Assembly: GCA_017882655.1 (NCBI GenBank)
Contig: JADGPB010000001.1
Coordinates: 1-30,095 of the forward strand
Direction: 5' to 3'
Length of the DNA stretch: 30,095 bases
DNA from: Propionibacteriales bacterium
Lineage (GTDB): Bacteria > Actinomycetota > Actinomycetes > Propionibacteriales > Propionibacteriaceae
In this document: positions 7,900 through 16,575 of the stretch, one piece after another
How the letters are laid out: each line of letters starts with the position of its first letter
How positions within the stretch are numbered: position 1 is the first letter of the stretch
Notes under the pieces: generated by a model
The model's database searches: none
The model's input: the letters and a program-made list of their open reading frames with translations, nothing else
What the model was told of the DNA's origin: nothing
Made by a program: the position numbers and the translations under genes

Positions 7900-10800
7900 T
7901 GCTGGGCCGGGAGGTTGGCCACCTGGACGAGGACGGAGCCCGCGCGGCTGACGAGTGTGCCGCGGCCCGGAGGTAGTGCCGTCGGCCGCGTGTTGCCCCA
8001 GAGGATGCCTTCGTCCTTCGAGCCGCTCATGATGAGCGCCGGGTTCACGGCGTCCTTGATCCTGCCGATCACCTGGTCCATGACCGCGCGGCCGGCGCCG
8101 CCCATGCCGCGGCTGATGATCAGGTGCAGGCCGATGTCACTGGCCTGGGTGATGAACTCCTGCAGCGGCTGCAAAGCGTTGGCCATGGAGGTGGAGACGA
8201 GCTCGTAGTCGTCCACGACCACGAAGACCTCGGAGCCCTTCCACCACGACTTGTCGCGCAGCTGCTGGCTGGTGACGTCGGGTCCGGGCAGGCGCGCTGA
8301 GAGCGCGGGCGCCACGTCCTTGCACGCCTGGATGCCGGACTGCTGGCTCGGTGCGTACCGGATGATGTACTCGTCGGGGATGAAACCCAACAGCGAGCGC
8401 CGGTAGTCGAGGACGAGGAACTTCGCCTCCTTCGGCGTGTAGCGCTTCAGCAGCCCGTCGATGATGACCCGCAGCGTCGTCGACTTGCCGCACTCCGGAC
8501 CGCCGAAGATCATGAGGTGCGGCTCGGCCTTCGGGTCGTACGTGACGGGCGCGAGGTCGATCTCGTCAATGGCCCACGGCACGGTTTTGCGCAGCGGGTC
8601 GTACGTGACGGGCGGGAGCGCGGTGAGCGGCAGGTCGGCGGGCAGCATCCGGACCTCGGCGGCACGCGGGCCCTGCCAGGCGGCCCTCAGCCGGGCGGTC
8701 AGCTGGCGCTGTCCGTCGGAGGCCGAGTCGGCGTCCTCGACGCCGTCGATCCGCGGCAGGCCGACGAGCATGTGGAGGCCGTCGCTGGACAGGCCGCGTC
8801 CGGGACGACTGGCCGGTACGACGGCGGCGAGCTTGCGGTTGATCTCGGACTCGAACGGGTCGCCGAGCTTCAGCTCGACCCGGCTCTGCAACAGGTCGCG
8901 GATGCCGAGCCGGAACTCGGACCACTTGTTCGCGCTAGCCATGACGTGGATGCCGTAGCCGAGGCCACGTGCCGCGAGGTTCGTGATGACCGGGTCCTGG
9001 GCCTCGAACTCGCCCCGCAGCGTCATCCAGCCGTCGACGACGAGGAAGACATCGGTCGGGAAGCGGTCGGGGGGGATGCTGCCGTCGCGCCGGCCGCGGC
9101 GGTAGCTGACGATGCCGTCGATGCCCGCCTCGGCGAAGAGCACCTCGCGGGACTGCAGCAGCGAGGTCATCTCGGCGATGGTGCGGCGTACGCGGTCGAC
9201 GTCCAGCCGGCCGCACGCCGAGCCGACGTGCGGGAAGTCGCGCATGCTCGTGAGTGAGCCGCCGCCGAAGTCGAGGACGTAGAAGCCGATCTCCGCGGGC
9301 GTGTGGGTCAGGGCGAGGCCGGCGATCGTCGCGCGGAGCGCCATGGACTTGCCGGACTGCGGGCCGCCGACGACGGCGAGGTTGCCGCCAGCGCCGGAGT
9401 AGTCCAGCCACATCGGGTCGCGCCGCTGCTGCCGCGGCCGGTCGATGAGGGCGACGGGGCCCGACAGGGTGCCGCGGAACCTGGGGTCCGGCACGGTGAG
9501 CCCGCGGCCCGGGATCTCGACGAGCTGGCCGCCGAGCAGGCCGTCCATCGTCGGCGGGTAGTCGAGCGGTGGCAGCCACACCTTGTGCGCCGGCCAGCCG
9601 TGCCCCTTGAGTCGCCCCACGGCGATGCCGAGCAACGTGTCGTCCTCGTCGTCGGCGGGTTCGGGGACGTGAACGACCAAGTCAACGGGGGTTTCAGCCT
9701 GCGGACGGATCGGTTCGGGCTCAGGGTCGGGCGGTCGTACGACCGGTACGTATCCCGCGTCGAACTCGAGCACGGGCGGCGCCCACGCCTTCTTGCCCAG
9801 GCCACCGATCACACCGCCTGCGTCGTCGGCGTCGACCTCGACGGGCGCGCTGCTGCCGTGCCACGGCCCCGACACGTACGCAGCCTTGAACCGCACCATG
9901 TTCGTGGTGTCGAACTTCAGGTAGGCGTTGCCGGGCGGGCTCGGTAGCTCGTACGCGTCCGGCACGCCGATGACCACGCGCGACTCGGCCGGCGAGAACG
10001 TACGGAGAGCAACGCGGTACGACAGGTACGTGTCCAGGCCACGCAGCTTGCTCTCCTCGAGCCGCTGCGACGCCAGCAACAGGTGAACGCCGATCGAGCG
10101 TCCGATCCGGCCGATCTGGATGAACAGGTCGATGAACTCGGGACGTGCGGTAAGCAGCTCGGAGAACTCGTCGACGACGATGAACAGGCTGGGCATCGGC
10201 GGGATGTCGGCGCCGTCGGTCCGCGCGGCCTCGTACTCCTCGCGGTTCTTGATGTCCTTGTTCTTGAGCAACGCGTTGGTCGCGCCGAGCACCTCCATGC
10301 GGCGCTCCATCTCGCCCGCGATCGCGTCCTGCATGCGGTCGACAAGCGTGAGCTCGCCCTCGAGGTTGGTGATGACCGCGGACACGTGCGGCAGTTCGTC
10401 GAGGCCGGCGAACGTCGCGCCGCCCTTGAAGTCGACGAGCACGAAGTTGAGCTGCTCCGAGCTGTGCGTCATCGCCAGGCCGAGCACGAGCGTGCGGAGG
10501 AACTCGGACTTGCCGGAGCCGGTCGCGCCGATGCACAGGCCGTGCGGGCCCATGCCGCCCATCGCGGACTCCTTGATGTCCAGTTCGACAGGGCGGCCGT
10601 CCTCGGTGGCGCCGACAGGGACGCGCAGGCGCTGGTGGAGCGGACGTGGCCGCCAGGCCTGTCGTACGTCCAGGGTCAGCGGGTCGCCGACCCCCAGCAT
10701 CGTGGGGTAGTCCTTCGGCGCCTCGATGACCAGCTCGGGGGCATCCTCGTCCTCGCCGATCGCGAGGACAGGCATGCGGTACGGGCTGAGCTGACGGGCG

Positions 10801-11978
10801 AGCATCTCCGCGTACACAAGCGGCACCTGGTCCGGCTTGCCGAACGGTGTGGGCGCGATCTGGCCGGACTGTACGCGGCGGTGCAGGGTCACCTCGTCGG
10901 GTGTGACGTCGAGGACCGCGACGCCCTGCTCGATCCGGCGGGGCCGCTCGCGCTGACCCGTGATGTCGATCGTGCTGGTCGTGGTCGTCGGCGTCGCGAA
11001 CATGTCGGCGCTGATCCCGTCGACGCCGTCGACAACCACCACGACGTGTACGGGGTCGCCGGAGGAGACGCCCTGGCTCCCGTCGGACACCTGGGTGAGC
11101 TCGAGTCCCGAGCGGGCGAAGAACCTGACCGGGCCGACCCCGTCGGTACGTGTCGGGTGCTGTACGTGCGGCAGCCACTTGACCCAGTTCCAGCGCTCGG
11201 CGTTCTCCGGTGACGCGACGACCATGAGCCGCACCTCGGACGGTGCGTGCCAGGCGGCGATCTGGGCGACCATCGAGTACGCGAGCCGTCGCGAGGCCTC
11301 GAGGTCGCCGACCAGCTCGAACCGGCTGAATCCGCGGAGGTTGACCTGCAGCGGCACGGTCGGGACGGTCAGGTGCGTGCGGATGAAGCGGCGCAGCGCT
11401 CCGGTGGTCAGCGGCTCGAGGTCCTCGACCGGCTTGGACTCGGGCGGCACGATCCGCTTGGCGAACTGCTGCCGCCCGACCGAGATCCGGATCGACAGGA
11501 AGTCGTCGGCGTCGGGCCTGCGCTCCCACATCCGCCGGGCGCCGGCGAGCGACCAGAGCGTGTCGGGCGCCGGGTGACGCCACATCACTGCCCGGCGCTG
11601 GTCGGAGGCCGTCTTGCGTACCTGCCGGCGCGTCTGGCCGAGGTAGCGGAAGTAGTCCCTGCGGCTCGCGTCCAGCTGCTGCGACTCGTCTTGGTTGCCG
11701 CGGCCCATCTGGCTGACCATCATGCCGATCATCGAGACGCCCATGAGGCCGCCCGCGACCGCTCCCATCCCGAGCTTGGTGCCTCCGCCGAGCATTCCCG
11801 AGTACATGAGGCCCATGGCCGCCACGCCCGCGATCATCGGGAGAACGCGCAGGACGGCTCCGAACGTCTGCTTCGCGGCGGGTGGCGGGATCTCCGGCGG
11901 GGACTCGAGCAGCAGGTCTCCCCTGGGCATGGGCGGTGGCGTCGCCCGCTTGCCGCGGGAGAAGACAACCGTTGCCAT
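7896..11978 (-). CDS. eccC: EccC, type VII secretion FtsK/SpoIIIE ATPase (fused EccCa-EccCb)
   Basis: The motor ATPase of the ESX secretion system, recognising WXG100 substrates and energising export at the inner membrane. The 1360-aa protein has two N-terminal transmembrane helices (about 40-62 and 70-91) and three FtsK/SpoIIIE domains. Walker A motifs are GATGSGKS (484-491), GGPQSGKS (871-878) and GGPECGKS (1159-1166). Domain 1 keeps a catalytic-type VVDEF Walker B; domains 2 and 3 read VVDGW and VVDDY, lacking the glutamate, as is usual for EccC domains thought to be regulatory. I chose ATG 11978 (MATVVFSRG) because AGGA lies six bases upstream and the family begins this way; the frame opens at 12014. 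It diverges from eccD and overlaps mycP by 4 bp. Confidence 0.96.
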   Translation of the reverse strand: MATVVFSRGKRATPPPMPRGDLLLESPPEIPPPAAKQTFGAVLRVLPMIAGVAAMGLMYSGMLGGGTKLGMGAVAGGLMGVSMIGMMVSQMGRGNQDESQQLDASRRDYFRYLGQTRRQVRKTASDQRRAVMWRHPAPDTLWSLAGARRMWERRPDADDFLSIRISVGRQQFAKRIVPPESKPVEDLEPLTTGALRRFIRTHLTVPTVPLQVNLRGFSRFELVGDLEASRRLAYSMVAQIAAWHAPSEVRLMVVASPENAERWNWVKWLPHVQHPTRTDGVGPVRFFARSGLELTQVSDGSQGVSSGDPVHVVVVVDGVDGISADMFATPTTTTSTIDITGQRERPRRIEQGVAVLDVTPDEVTLHRRVQSGQIAPTPFGKPDQVPLVYAEMLARQLSPYRMPVLAIGEDEDAPELVIEAPKDYPTMLGVGDPLTLDVRQAWRPRPLHQRLRVPVGATEDGRPVELDIKESAMGGMGPHGLCIGATGSGKSEFLRTLVLGLAMTHSSEQLNFVLVDFKGGATFAGLDELPHVSAVITNLEGELTLVDRMQDAIAGEMERRMEVLGATNALLKNKDIKNREEYEAARTDGADIPPMPSLFIVVDEFSELLTARPEFIDLFIQIGRIGRSIGVHLLLASQRLEESKLRGLDTYLSYRVALRTFSPAESRVVIGVPDAYELPSPPGNAYLKFDTTNMVRFKAAYVSGPWHGSSAPVEVDADDAGGVIGGLGKKAWAPPVLEFDAGYVPVVRPPDPEPEPIRPQAETPVDLVVHVPEPADDEDDTLLGIAVGRLKGHGWPAHKVWLPPLDYPPTMDGLLGGQLVEIPGRGLTVPDPRFRGTLSGPVALIDRPRQQRRDPMWLDYSGAGGNLAVVGGPQSGKSMALRATIAGLALTHTPAEIGFYVLDFGGGSLTSMRDFPHVGSACGRLDVDRVRRTIAEMTSLLQSREVLFAEAGIDGIVSYRRGRRDGSIPPDRFPTDVFLVVDGWMTLRGEFEAQDPVITNLAARGLGYGIHVMASANKWSEFRLGIRDLLQSRVELKLGDPFESEINRKLAAVVPASRPGRGLSSDGLHMLVGLPRIDGVEDADSASDGQRQLTARLRAAWQGPRAAEVRMLPADLPLTALPPVTYDPLRKTVPWAIDEIDLAPVTYDPKAEPHLMIFGGPECGKSTTLRVIIDGLLKRYTPKEAKFLVLDYRRSLLGFIPDEYIIRYAPSQQSGIQACKDVAPALSARLPGPDVTSQQLRDKSWWKGSEVFVVVDDYELVSTSMANALQPLQEFITQASDIGLHLIISRGMGGAGRAVMDQVIGRIKDAVNPALIMSGSKDEGILWGNTRPTALPPGRGTLVSRAGSVLVQVANLPAQQ

Positions 11979-12064
11979 GCGGGGTCCTGTCCGTGAGGGT
12001 GCCGACGCCATCATGCCGCAGAGCGGGGCCTTGGGGGTTCCTCGCTGCTCGCGCTCTCGGGTCA

Positions 12065-12080
12065 GTCACCGAATCGTGAC
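12065..12080. promoter_or_regulatory. Inverted repeat between divergent eccC and eccD
   Basis: GTCAC (12065-12069) and GTGAC (12076-12080) form a 5-bp dyad with a 6-bp spacer, in the 153-bp region between the two divergent starts. It lies just upstream of the expected -35 position of the eccD promoter. It could bind a regulator of both transcripts, but a 5-bp arm is weak evidence. Confidence 0.25.
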
Positions 12081-12118
12081 CGCCTCGCAGTCCGTACACC
12101 CATGATCCTTCCGCGCAT

Positions 12119-12124
12119 TAGTCT
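12119..12124 (+). promoter_or_regulatory. -10 element for a leaderless eccD transcript
   Basis: TAGTCT fits the actinobacterial TANNNT -10 and ends exactly seven bases before GTG 12132, the spacing expected when transcription starts on the first base of the start codon. No Shine-Dalgarno precedes this GTG or the in-frame ATG at 12102. No good -35 is seen. Confidence 0.5.
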
Positions 12125-12131
12125 GACGTCC

Positions 12132-13523
12132 GTGACCACTCCTGCGACCGAGGACCTCGCGCGCGTCACGGTGATCTCGCCGAGCCGGCGGATCGACGTC
12201 GCCCTGCCGGGGTCCACGAGCCTTGGTGAGTGCCTGCCGACGATCGTGAGGTTCTCCGGGTACGAGCCGGGCTCGACCCAGGAAGCCGTACACGCGTGGG
12301 TCCTGCAGCGGCTCGGCGAGGATCCGCTGGACCCGACGAAGCGCGTGTCGGCCCTCAACCTGCGCGACGGCGAGACGCTGCATCTGCGCTCGCGCGACAA
12401 CACGATCCCGGACGCCGCGTTCGACGACGTCGTCGACGCGGTCACCACGGCCACCACCACCCGTCCCTCCTGGACGCCGGCCCAGAGCCTGTGGTTCGGC
12501 GTCGTGACGATGGTCGCGCTGCTGCTCGCGATCCCCGTGGCCCTGCTGGTCACCACGACGGACACGAGCCCGCTCGCCCAGAACCTCGAGACCGTCGCGA
12601 CGCTGTTCTTGTCCGTGGCGGCGATGGTCGGCTCGATCGTGCTGTCACGCGCGTTCGGGCGGTTCCTGCCGGCGGCCGGCCTGGCATGGGCCGCGACCGT
12701 ACTGGCTGTGGTCGGCGGGCTGTACATCATGCCGGGCGAGACCTGGCCGCTACGGGTCCTGCTGGCGTCGGCGTGCGGGATCGTCGCGTCCGGTACGGCG
12801 TGGCTGGCGGCACGCATCCAGCCGTACGCGCACCTTGCGATCACCTTGAGCGCCAGCGTCACGCTCGTCGCGACGATGGTGATGGTGCTGCTCGGCGGCT
12901 ACGCCGCGCAGGTCTCGGCCGTCACCATCGCGCTCCTGCTGGCGCTGACCCCGACGCTGCCGATGCTCTCGTACCACGCCGCCCGCGTCGCCATGCCCAA
13001 CCTCCCGGCGAACGCGCAGCTGCTGATGGAGGACGAGACGCCGGTACAGACCGACATCGTCGGCCGGGCGCTCACCGCCGATCGCGTCCTCGGCTCCTTC
13101 CTCGGCGCGACTGGCATCACGGTGGGACTAGGGATGATCCCGGTGCTGCTCACCGGTACGTGGCTGGCCCTGGCGCTCACCGCGGCGGTCGGCCTGGCGC
13201 TCGTGCTGCGCGCACGCGTCTTCGTCGGACGCGTCCAGCGCTTCGCGCTCCTGATGCCTGGCACCCTCTTCGGGCTGGCGTCCGTACTGCTGTTCCTGCT
13301 CGCGCTGCCCAGCGTCGCCCGCATCCCGATCGGCCTCACGATCGCGCTGATCGCCACCGTCGCGCTCGCCGGCTACACCGCGAGCATGTACAACCAGATC
13401 CTCGCCCCCATCTGGGGCAGGCTGGGGGATGTACTCGAGTGGCTCGCCCTCATCGCCGTCATCCCTCTGGTCCTCGGCGTCCTCGGCACGTACACCTGGG
13501 TCATGAGCCTCACCGCCCACTGA
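12132..13523 (+). CDS. eccD: EccD, type VII secretion integral membrane protein
   Basis: The channel-forming membrane component of the ESX secretion complex. The product (463 aa from GTG 12132) has an N-terminal ubiquitin-like domain (about residues 9-95, beginning LARVTVISPSRRIDVALP) facing the cytoplasm. A linker then leads to about eleven hydrophobic helices reaching the C-terminus, the standard EccD layout and length. I prefer GTG 12132 over ATG 12102 because a TAGTCT -10 box sits seven bases before it, implying a leaderless mRNA, and because family members begin a few residues before the ARVTV strand. It diverges from eccC and ends 18 bp from the convergent lacI-type gene, which starts the sugar locus. 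Confidence 0.94.
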   Translation: MTTPATEDLARVTVISPSRRIDVALPGSTSLGECLPTIVRFSGYEPGSTQEAVHAWVLQRLGEDPLDPTKRVSALNLRDGETLHLRSRDNTIPDAAFDDVVDAVTTATTTRPSWTPAQSLWFGVVTMVALLLAIPVALLVTTTDTSPLAQNLETVATLFLSVAAMVGSIVLSRAFGRFLPAAGLAWAATVLAVVGGLYIMPGETWPLRVLLASACGIVASGTAWLAARIQPYAHLAITLSASVTLVATMVMVLLGGYAAQVSAVTIALLLALTPTLPMLSYHAARVAMPNLPANAQLLMEDETPVQTDIVGRALTADRVLGSFLGATGITVGLGMIPVLLTGTWLALALTAAVGLALVLRARVFVGRVQRFALLMPGTLFGLASVLLFLLALPSVARIPIGLTIALIATVALAGYTASMYNQILAPIWGRLGDVLEWLALIAVIPLVLGVLGTYTWVMSLTAH

Positions 13524-13541
13524 GGCGGTACTTGAGGCAGG

Positions 13542-14546
13542 TCACTCTGGGCAGCCGCAACTTCCGCGAATGACGACTTCGCAGGTCAACGTCATCGACT
13601 CTCGGGGAGCACCGCCGGTGGTGATTCTCTCGTGCAGCCGTTGGGCCAACAGCGAAGCAAGCTCCCGGATGGGCTGCCGGACGGTGGTGAGTCCAGGCAT
13701 TGTGTACCGGGCGAGCATGATGTCGTCGAACCCGGTGATCAGGATGTCGTCCGGGCAGCGCAGCCCCCGACGCCACAAGGCCTTCATCACTGACATCGCC
13801 AACTCATCGTTGGCGCACACCAGCGCGTCGCAGCGGTTCGCCTCGGCGAGCACCTCGTCGACCACCTGCAGGCCGAACCTCTCGACCGCCGGCACCTTGA
13901 AGGCCGCCATCGGGACATCCAACCCCGCCTCCATCACCGCCTCCAGGTACGCCGCGTACCGCTGCCGGACATCGCGGGTCTCCGAGATGCCCACGAAGCG
14001 CGGACGTCTGACCCCGTGCCCGATCAGATGCTGGACGAGTTCGCCTGTCGGCTCCCCGTTCTCGACTCCGATCGAGTCGCAGCCGGGGATCGGACTACGT
14101 CCGGTCACTACTACCGGGACGCGGGACGCAACGAATGCCACCACCTCGTCCGGCACGGTCAAGTGCGTGATCACCACGCCGTCGACCATGCCGGAGAGGT
14201 TCACGACCCGTTCGATCAGGCGCCCCGGTTCAGTGTCTGCCACGACCGGGCGCACGCTCACCCCGTTCTGCGCCGCTACGGACAGGTAGCTCGCCAGCAA
14301 CTCGGCGTAGTAGGGGCCGATCACAGCGGGCGTCACGAAGCCGTGGGTCTCCTGGCGCAGCTGATTCGCCCGGCCCCGAAACGGGCTGTAGTCGAGCTGC
14401 CCCACTGCCTTCAAGACACGCTGGCGCGTCGCCTCCGACGCTGGCGCGGACCCTTGCAGGACGCGCGACACGGACGAGATCGACACCCCGGCGAGTTTGG
14501 CCACCGTGTAGATGGTGGCCGGCCTTTGCTCTTCATCCTGGGGCAC
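13542..14546 (-). CDS. LacI-family transcriptional regulator
   Basis: A 334-aa sugar-responsive repressor. Residues 12-31 form the LacI helix-turn-helix (IYTVAKLAGVSISSVSRVLQ), followed by a hinge helix near 48-60 and a periplasmic-binding-protein-like ligand domain to the C-terminus (family motifs VNLSGMVDGVVI, CDALVCANDELA, ILITGFDDI). It starts at GTG 14546, with no Shine-Dalgarno but a TAAACT -10-like box six bases upstream, so it may be leaderless. It lies downstream of and on the same strand as the ABC transporter genes, and probably controls them together with the divergent GH94-GH35 pair. The effector is presumably the imported oligosaccharide or a breakdown product. The ligand cannot be read from sequence. 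Confidence 0.93.
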   Translation of the reverse strand: MPQDEEQRPATIYTVAKLAGVSISSVSRVLQGSAPASEATRQRVLKAVGQLDYSPFRGRANQLRQETHGFVTPAVIGPYYAELLASYLSVAAQNGVSVRPVVADTEPGRLIERVVNLSGMVDGVVITHLTVPDEVVAFVASRVPVVVTGRSPIPGCDSIGVENGEPTGELVQHLIGHGVRRPRFVGISETRDVRQRYAAYLEAVMEAGLDVPMAAFKVPAVERFGLQVVDEVLAEANRCDALVCANDELAMSVMKALWRRGLRCPDDILITGFDDIMLARYTMPGLTTVRQPIRELASLLAQRLHERITTGGAPRESMTLTCEVVIRGSCGCPE

Positions 14547-14558
14547 TGACTCAGTTTA
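14545..14558 (-). promoter_or_regulatory. lacI-type gene promoter with overlapping palindrome
   Basis: A perfect odd palindrome ACTGA-C-TCAGT (14545-14555) overlaps both the GTG start codon and a minus-strand TAAACT -10-like box (14558-14553). A repressor bound here would block initiation, so it is a candidate autoregulatory operator. Support is sequence symmetry and position only. Confidence 0.35.
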
Positions 14559-14624
14559 CGTAGTTTCATGATCGAGAGTGTGTTTGTGCCTGAACCCGCG
14601 TGGGCCAGCGAAGGACGGGAGGAC

Positions 14625-16574
14625 TCAGGCCAGGGCCTCGGCAAATGGGTTCGGGATGGCTTCAACGAGCCGCCTCGTGTACTCGTCCTTAGGGTTGCGG
14701 ATGACGTCGATGGCCTCGCCCCGTTCCACGATCTCTCCGTTGTTGAGCACGATCACTTCGTCCGCAAGCATGCGCGCGCTGAGCAGGTCGTGGGTGATGT
14801 AGAGGATGCCTACGTCAGAGTCCTGCACGAGCTTGTGCAGCAGTTTCAGGATCTCCGCGCGGATCGAAACGTCGAGGCTCGAGATCGGTTCGTCAGCGAT
14901 CACCAGCTCGGGCTGGGCAGCGAGCGCCCGCGCGATCACGACACGTTGGCGCTGCCCGCCGGACAGTTCGAAACCGTAGCGTCCGCGGTACTGTCCCGGC
15001 GGAGTGAGTGCGACTGCCTCGAGGAGTGAGTCGATCTCGGCGCGCAACTGCTTGCCGCGCATCTTCCGGTGGTTCTTCAGAGGCCTCGAGAGGATGTACT
15101 CGAGGGTCTTGTTCGGGTTCAGCGAGCTGTACGGGTCCTGGAAGACCATCTGGACGAGCTTCCGGAAGCGTGCCAGGTCAGCGCCACCCAAGCCTCCGAC
15201 GTTGAGCGGCCCGCTCTTGGAGTGGAAGACGATCTCCCCCGATGTCGGGCGCTCCACCCCCGTGATCATCTTCGCGATCGTCGACTTTCCCGAACCGGAC
15301 TGACCAACCAGCGCAGTCACCATGCCGCGGCGCAACTCGAAGCTGACACCCTTGATGACCTCGTTCTCCTCGATCCTGAGGCCGCGCCGGGTCCGGAAGG
15401 TCTTGGTGACGTCCTTCACCTGGAGGAAGACCTCGTTGGACAGCGCCTCCTCCGTCTCCCCTACGGACTTCACGAACTCAGGCCCTTGGAAACGGCGCGT
15501 TTTCGGTGGCAAACCGGGTGTGTCCGGCGCTTCGCGCTGCAGGTGGGCGACGTGGCACGCCACCCGCTGCAGCACCTCGGGGGGTCTCTCGGACTCTGCC
15601 TCAGCGCTGGTGGTCTCGGGTGCCACCGTGACTTCGGCCGCCGCTGGCGCGATCGTCAGCAGCCCTGGCTCGACGCTCAGGCAGCGTTCGATCTTCTCAG
15701 GGCAGCGCGGGGCGAACAGACAGCCCTGGTGCTCGCGGGACAGGTCCGGCGGACGCCCGGGCACGTAGGTGATTCGGACGGTCTCGTTGCGCGGGTCGGC
15801 GTAAGACCCCAGCAGCCCCTTCGAGTAGGGGTGCAGCGGGTCGCGGAGGAGCGCACGCGTCTTGTTCTCCTCGACGATCCGGCCGGCATACATCACAAGG
15901 ATCCGGTCGGACATGTCGAGGACCGTGCCGATGTCGTGGCTGATGAACAGCACCGCGAAGCCTTGTTCGCGTTGGAGTCGCCGCACGTTCTCGAGGATCG
16001 AACGCTGGACGACGACGTCGAGGCCGGTCGTGGGCTCGTCCAGCAGGACGAACTTCGGGTCGTTGGCCAGCGCCAGAGCGAGGTTGACCCGCTGCTTCAT
16101 GCCGCCGGACAACTCGTGGGGGTATGCGTTGATGAAGCGGTGGTCGATCATTACCAGGTCGAAGAGCTCCTTGATGCGATCGACAACAGCACCCTTGCGC
16201 AGCGTGCTGTGGAGTTCGATGGCGTCCCGGAACTGCGGCTCGACTCGGGCGACGGGGTTGAGCGCGTTCATCGAGCTCTGGAAGACAGTTGAGATGTCGC
16301 GCCACCGGTATGGCCGCAGCTCCTCCTGGCTCATCGTCGTGATGTCCATGCCGGCGAACACGATCTGGCCGGCAGCGATCCGTCCTGGTCGCTCGGTGAG
16401 ACGAAGGATCGCGTTCGCGAGTGTCGACTTGCCCGAGCCGGACTCGCCGATGAGTCCCACGAACTCCCCAGGGTCGATCGTGAATGAGACGTCTTCGACC
16501 GCGTTGAGCGCGGCGTGCAGTTTGGGTTCGTAGCGCACGGTGAGGTTCTTCACCTCGAGCAGCGGAGCGGGCAT
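14625..16574 (-). CDS. ABC transporter ATPase, fused DppD-DppF type (Opp/Dpp family)
   Basis: A 649-aa cytoplasmic protein carrying both nucleotide-binding domains that are usually separate subunits. NBD1 has Walker A GESGSGKS (43-50), signature LSGGM near 154 and Walker B LLDEP near 175. It ends with the oligopeptide/HPY extension, including the cysteine pattern GCLFAPRCP...C with a later VACHV, typical of DppD-like Fe-S sites. NBD2 has Walker A GQSGSGKS (about 422-430), LSGGQ near 533 and Walker B IADEP near 555. It follows the permease gene by one base, with AGAGGA upstream of ATG 16574. It energises the two permeases here. Despite the peptide-transporter fold, the neighbouring glycosidases indicate an oligosaccharide substrate; this family includes known sugar importers. 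Confidence 0.93.
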   Translation of the reverse strand: MPAPLLEVKNLTVRYEPKLHAALNAVEDVSFTIDPGEFVGLIGESGSGKSTLANAILRLTERPGRIAAGQIVFAGMDITTMSQEELRPYRWRDISTVFQSSMNALNPVARVEPQFRDAIELHSTLRKGAVVDRIKELFDLVMIDHRFINAYPHELSGGMKQRVNLALALANDPKFVLLDEPTTGLDVVVQRSILENVRRLQREQGFAVLFISHDIGTVLDMSDRILVMYAGRIVEENKTRALLRDPLHPYSKGLLGSYADPRNETVRITYVPGRPPDLSREHQGCLFAPRCPEKIERCLSVEPGLLTIAPAAAEVTVAPETTSAEAESERPPEVLQRVACHVAHLQREAPDTPGLPPKTRRFQGPEFVKSVGETEEALSNEVFLQVKDVTKTFRTRRGLRIEENEVIKGVSFELRRGMVTALVGQSGSGKSTIAKMITGVERPTSGEIVFHSKSGPLNVGGLGGADLARFRKLVQMVFQDPYSSLNPNKTLEYILSRPLKNHRKMRGKQLRAEIDSLLEAVALTPPGQYRGRYGFELSGGQRQRVVIARALAAQPELVIADEPISSLDVSIRAEILKLLHKLVQDSDVGILYITHDLLSARMLADEVIVLNNGEIVERGEAIDVIRNPKDEYTRRLVEAIPNPFAEALA

Positions 16575-16575
16575 G

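Noticed and set aside
13524..13561. Possible attachment-site direct repeat at the borders of the sugar locus (13524-13561 versus 26401-26426)
   Set aside because: By eye only short, imperfect similarities are seen (for example GCCGCAAC versus the reverse complement GCAGCAAC), no better than chance, and there is no integrase.
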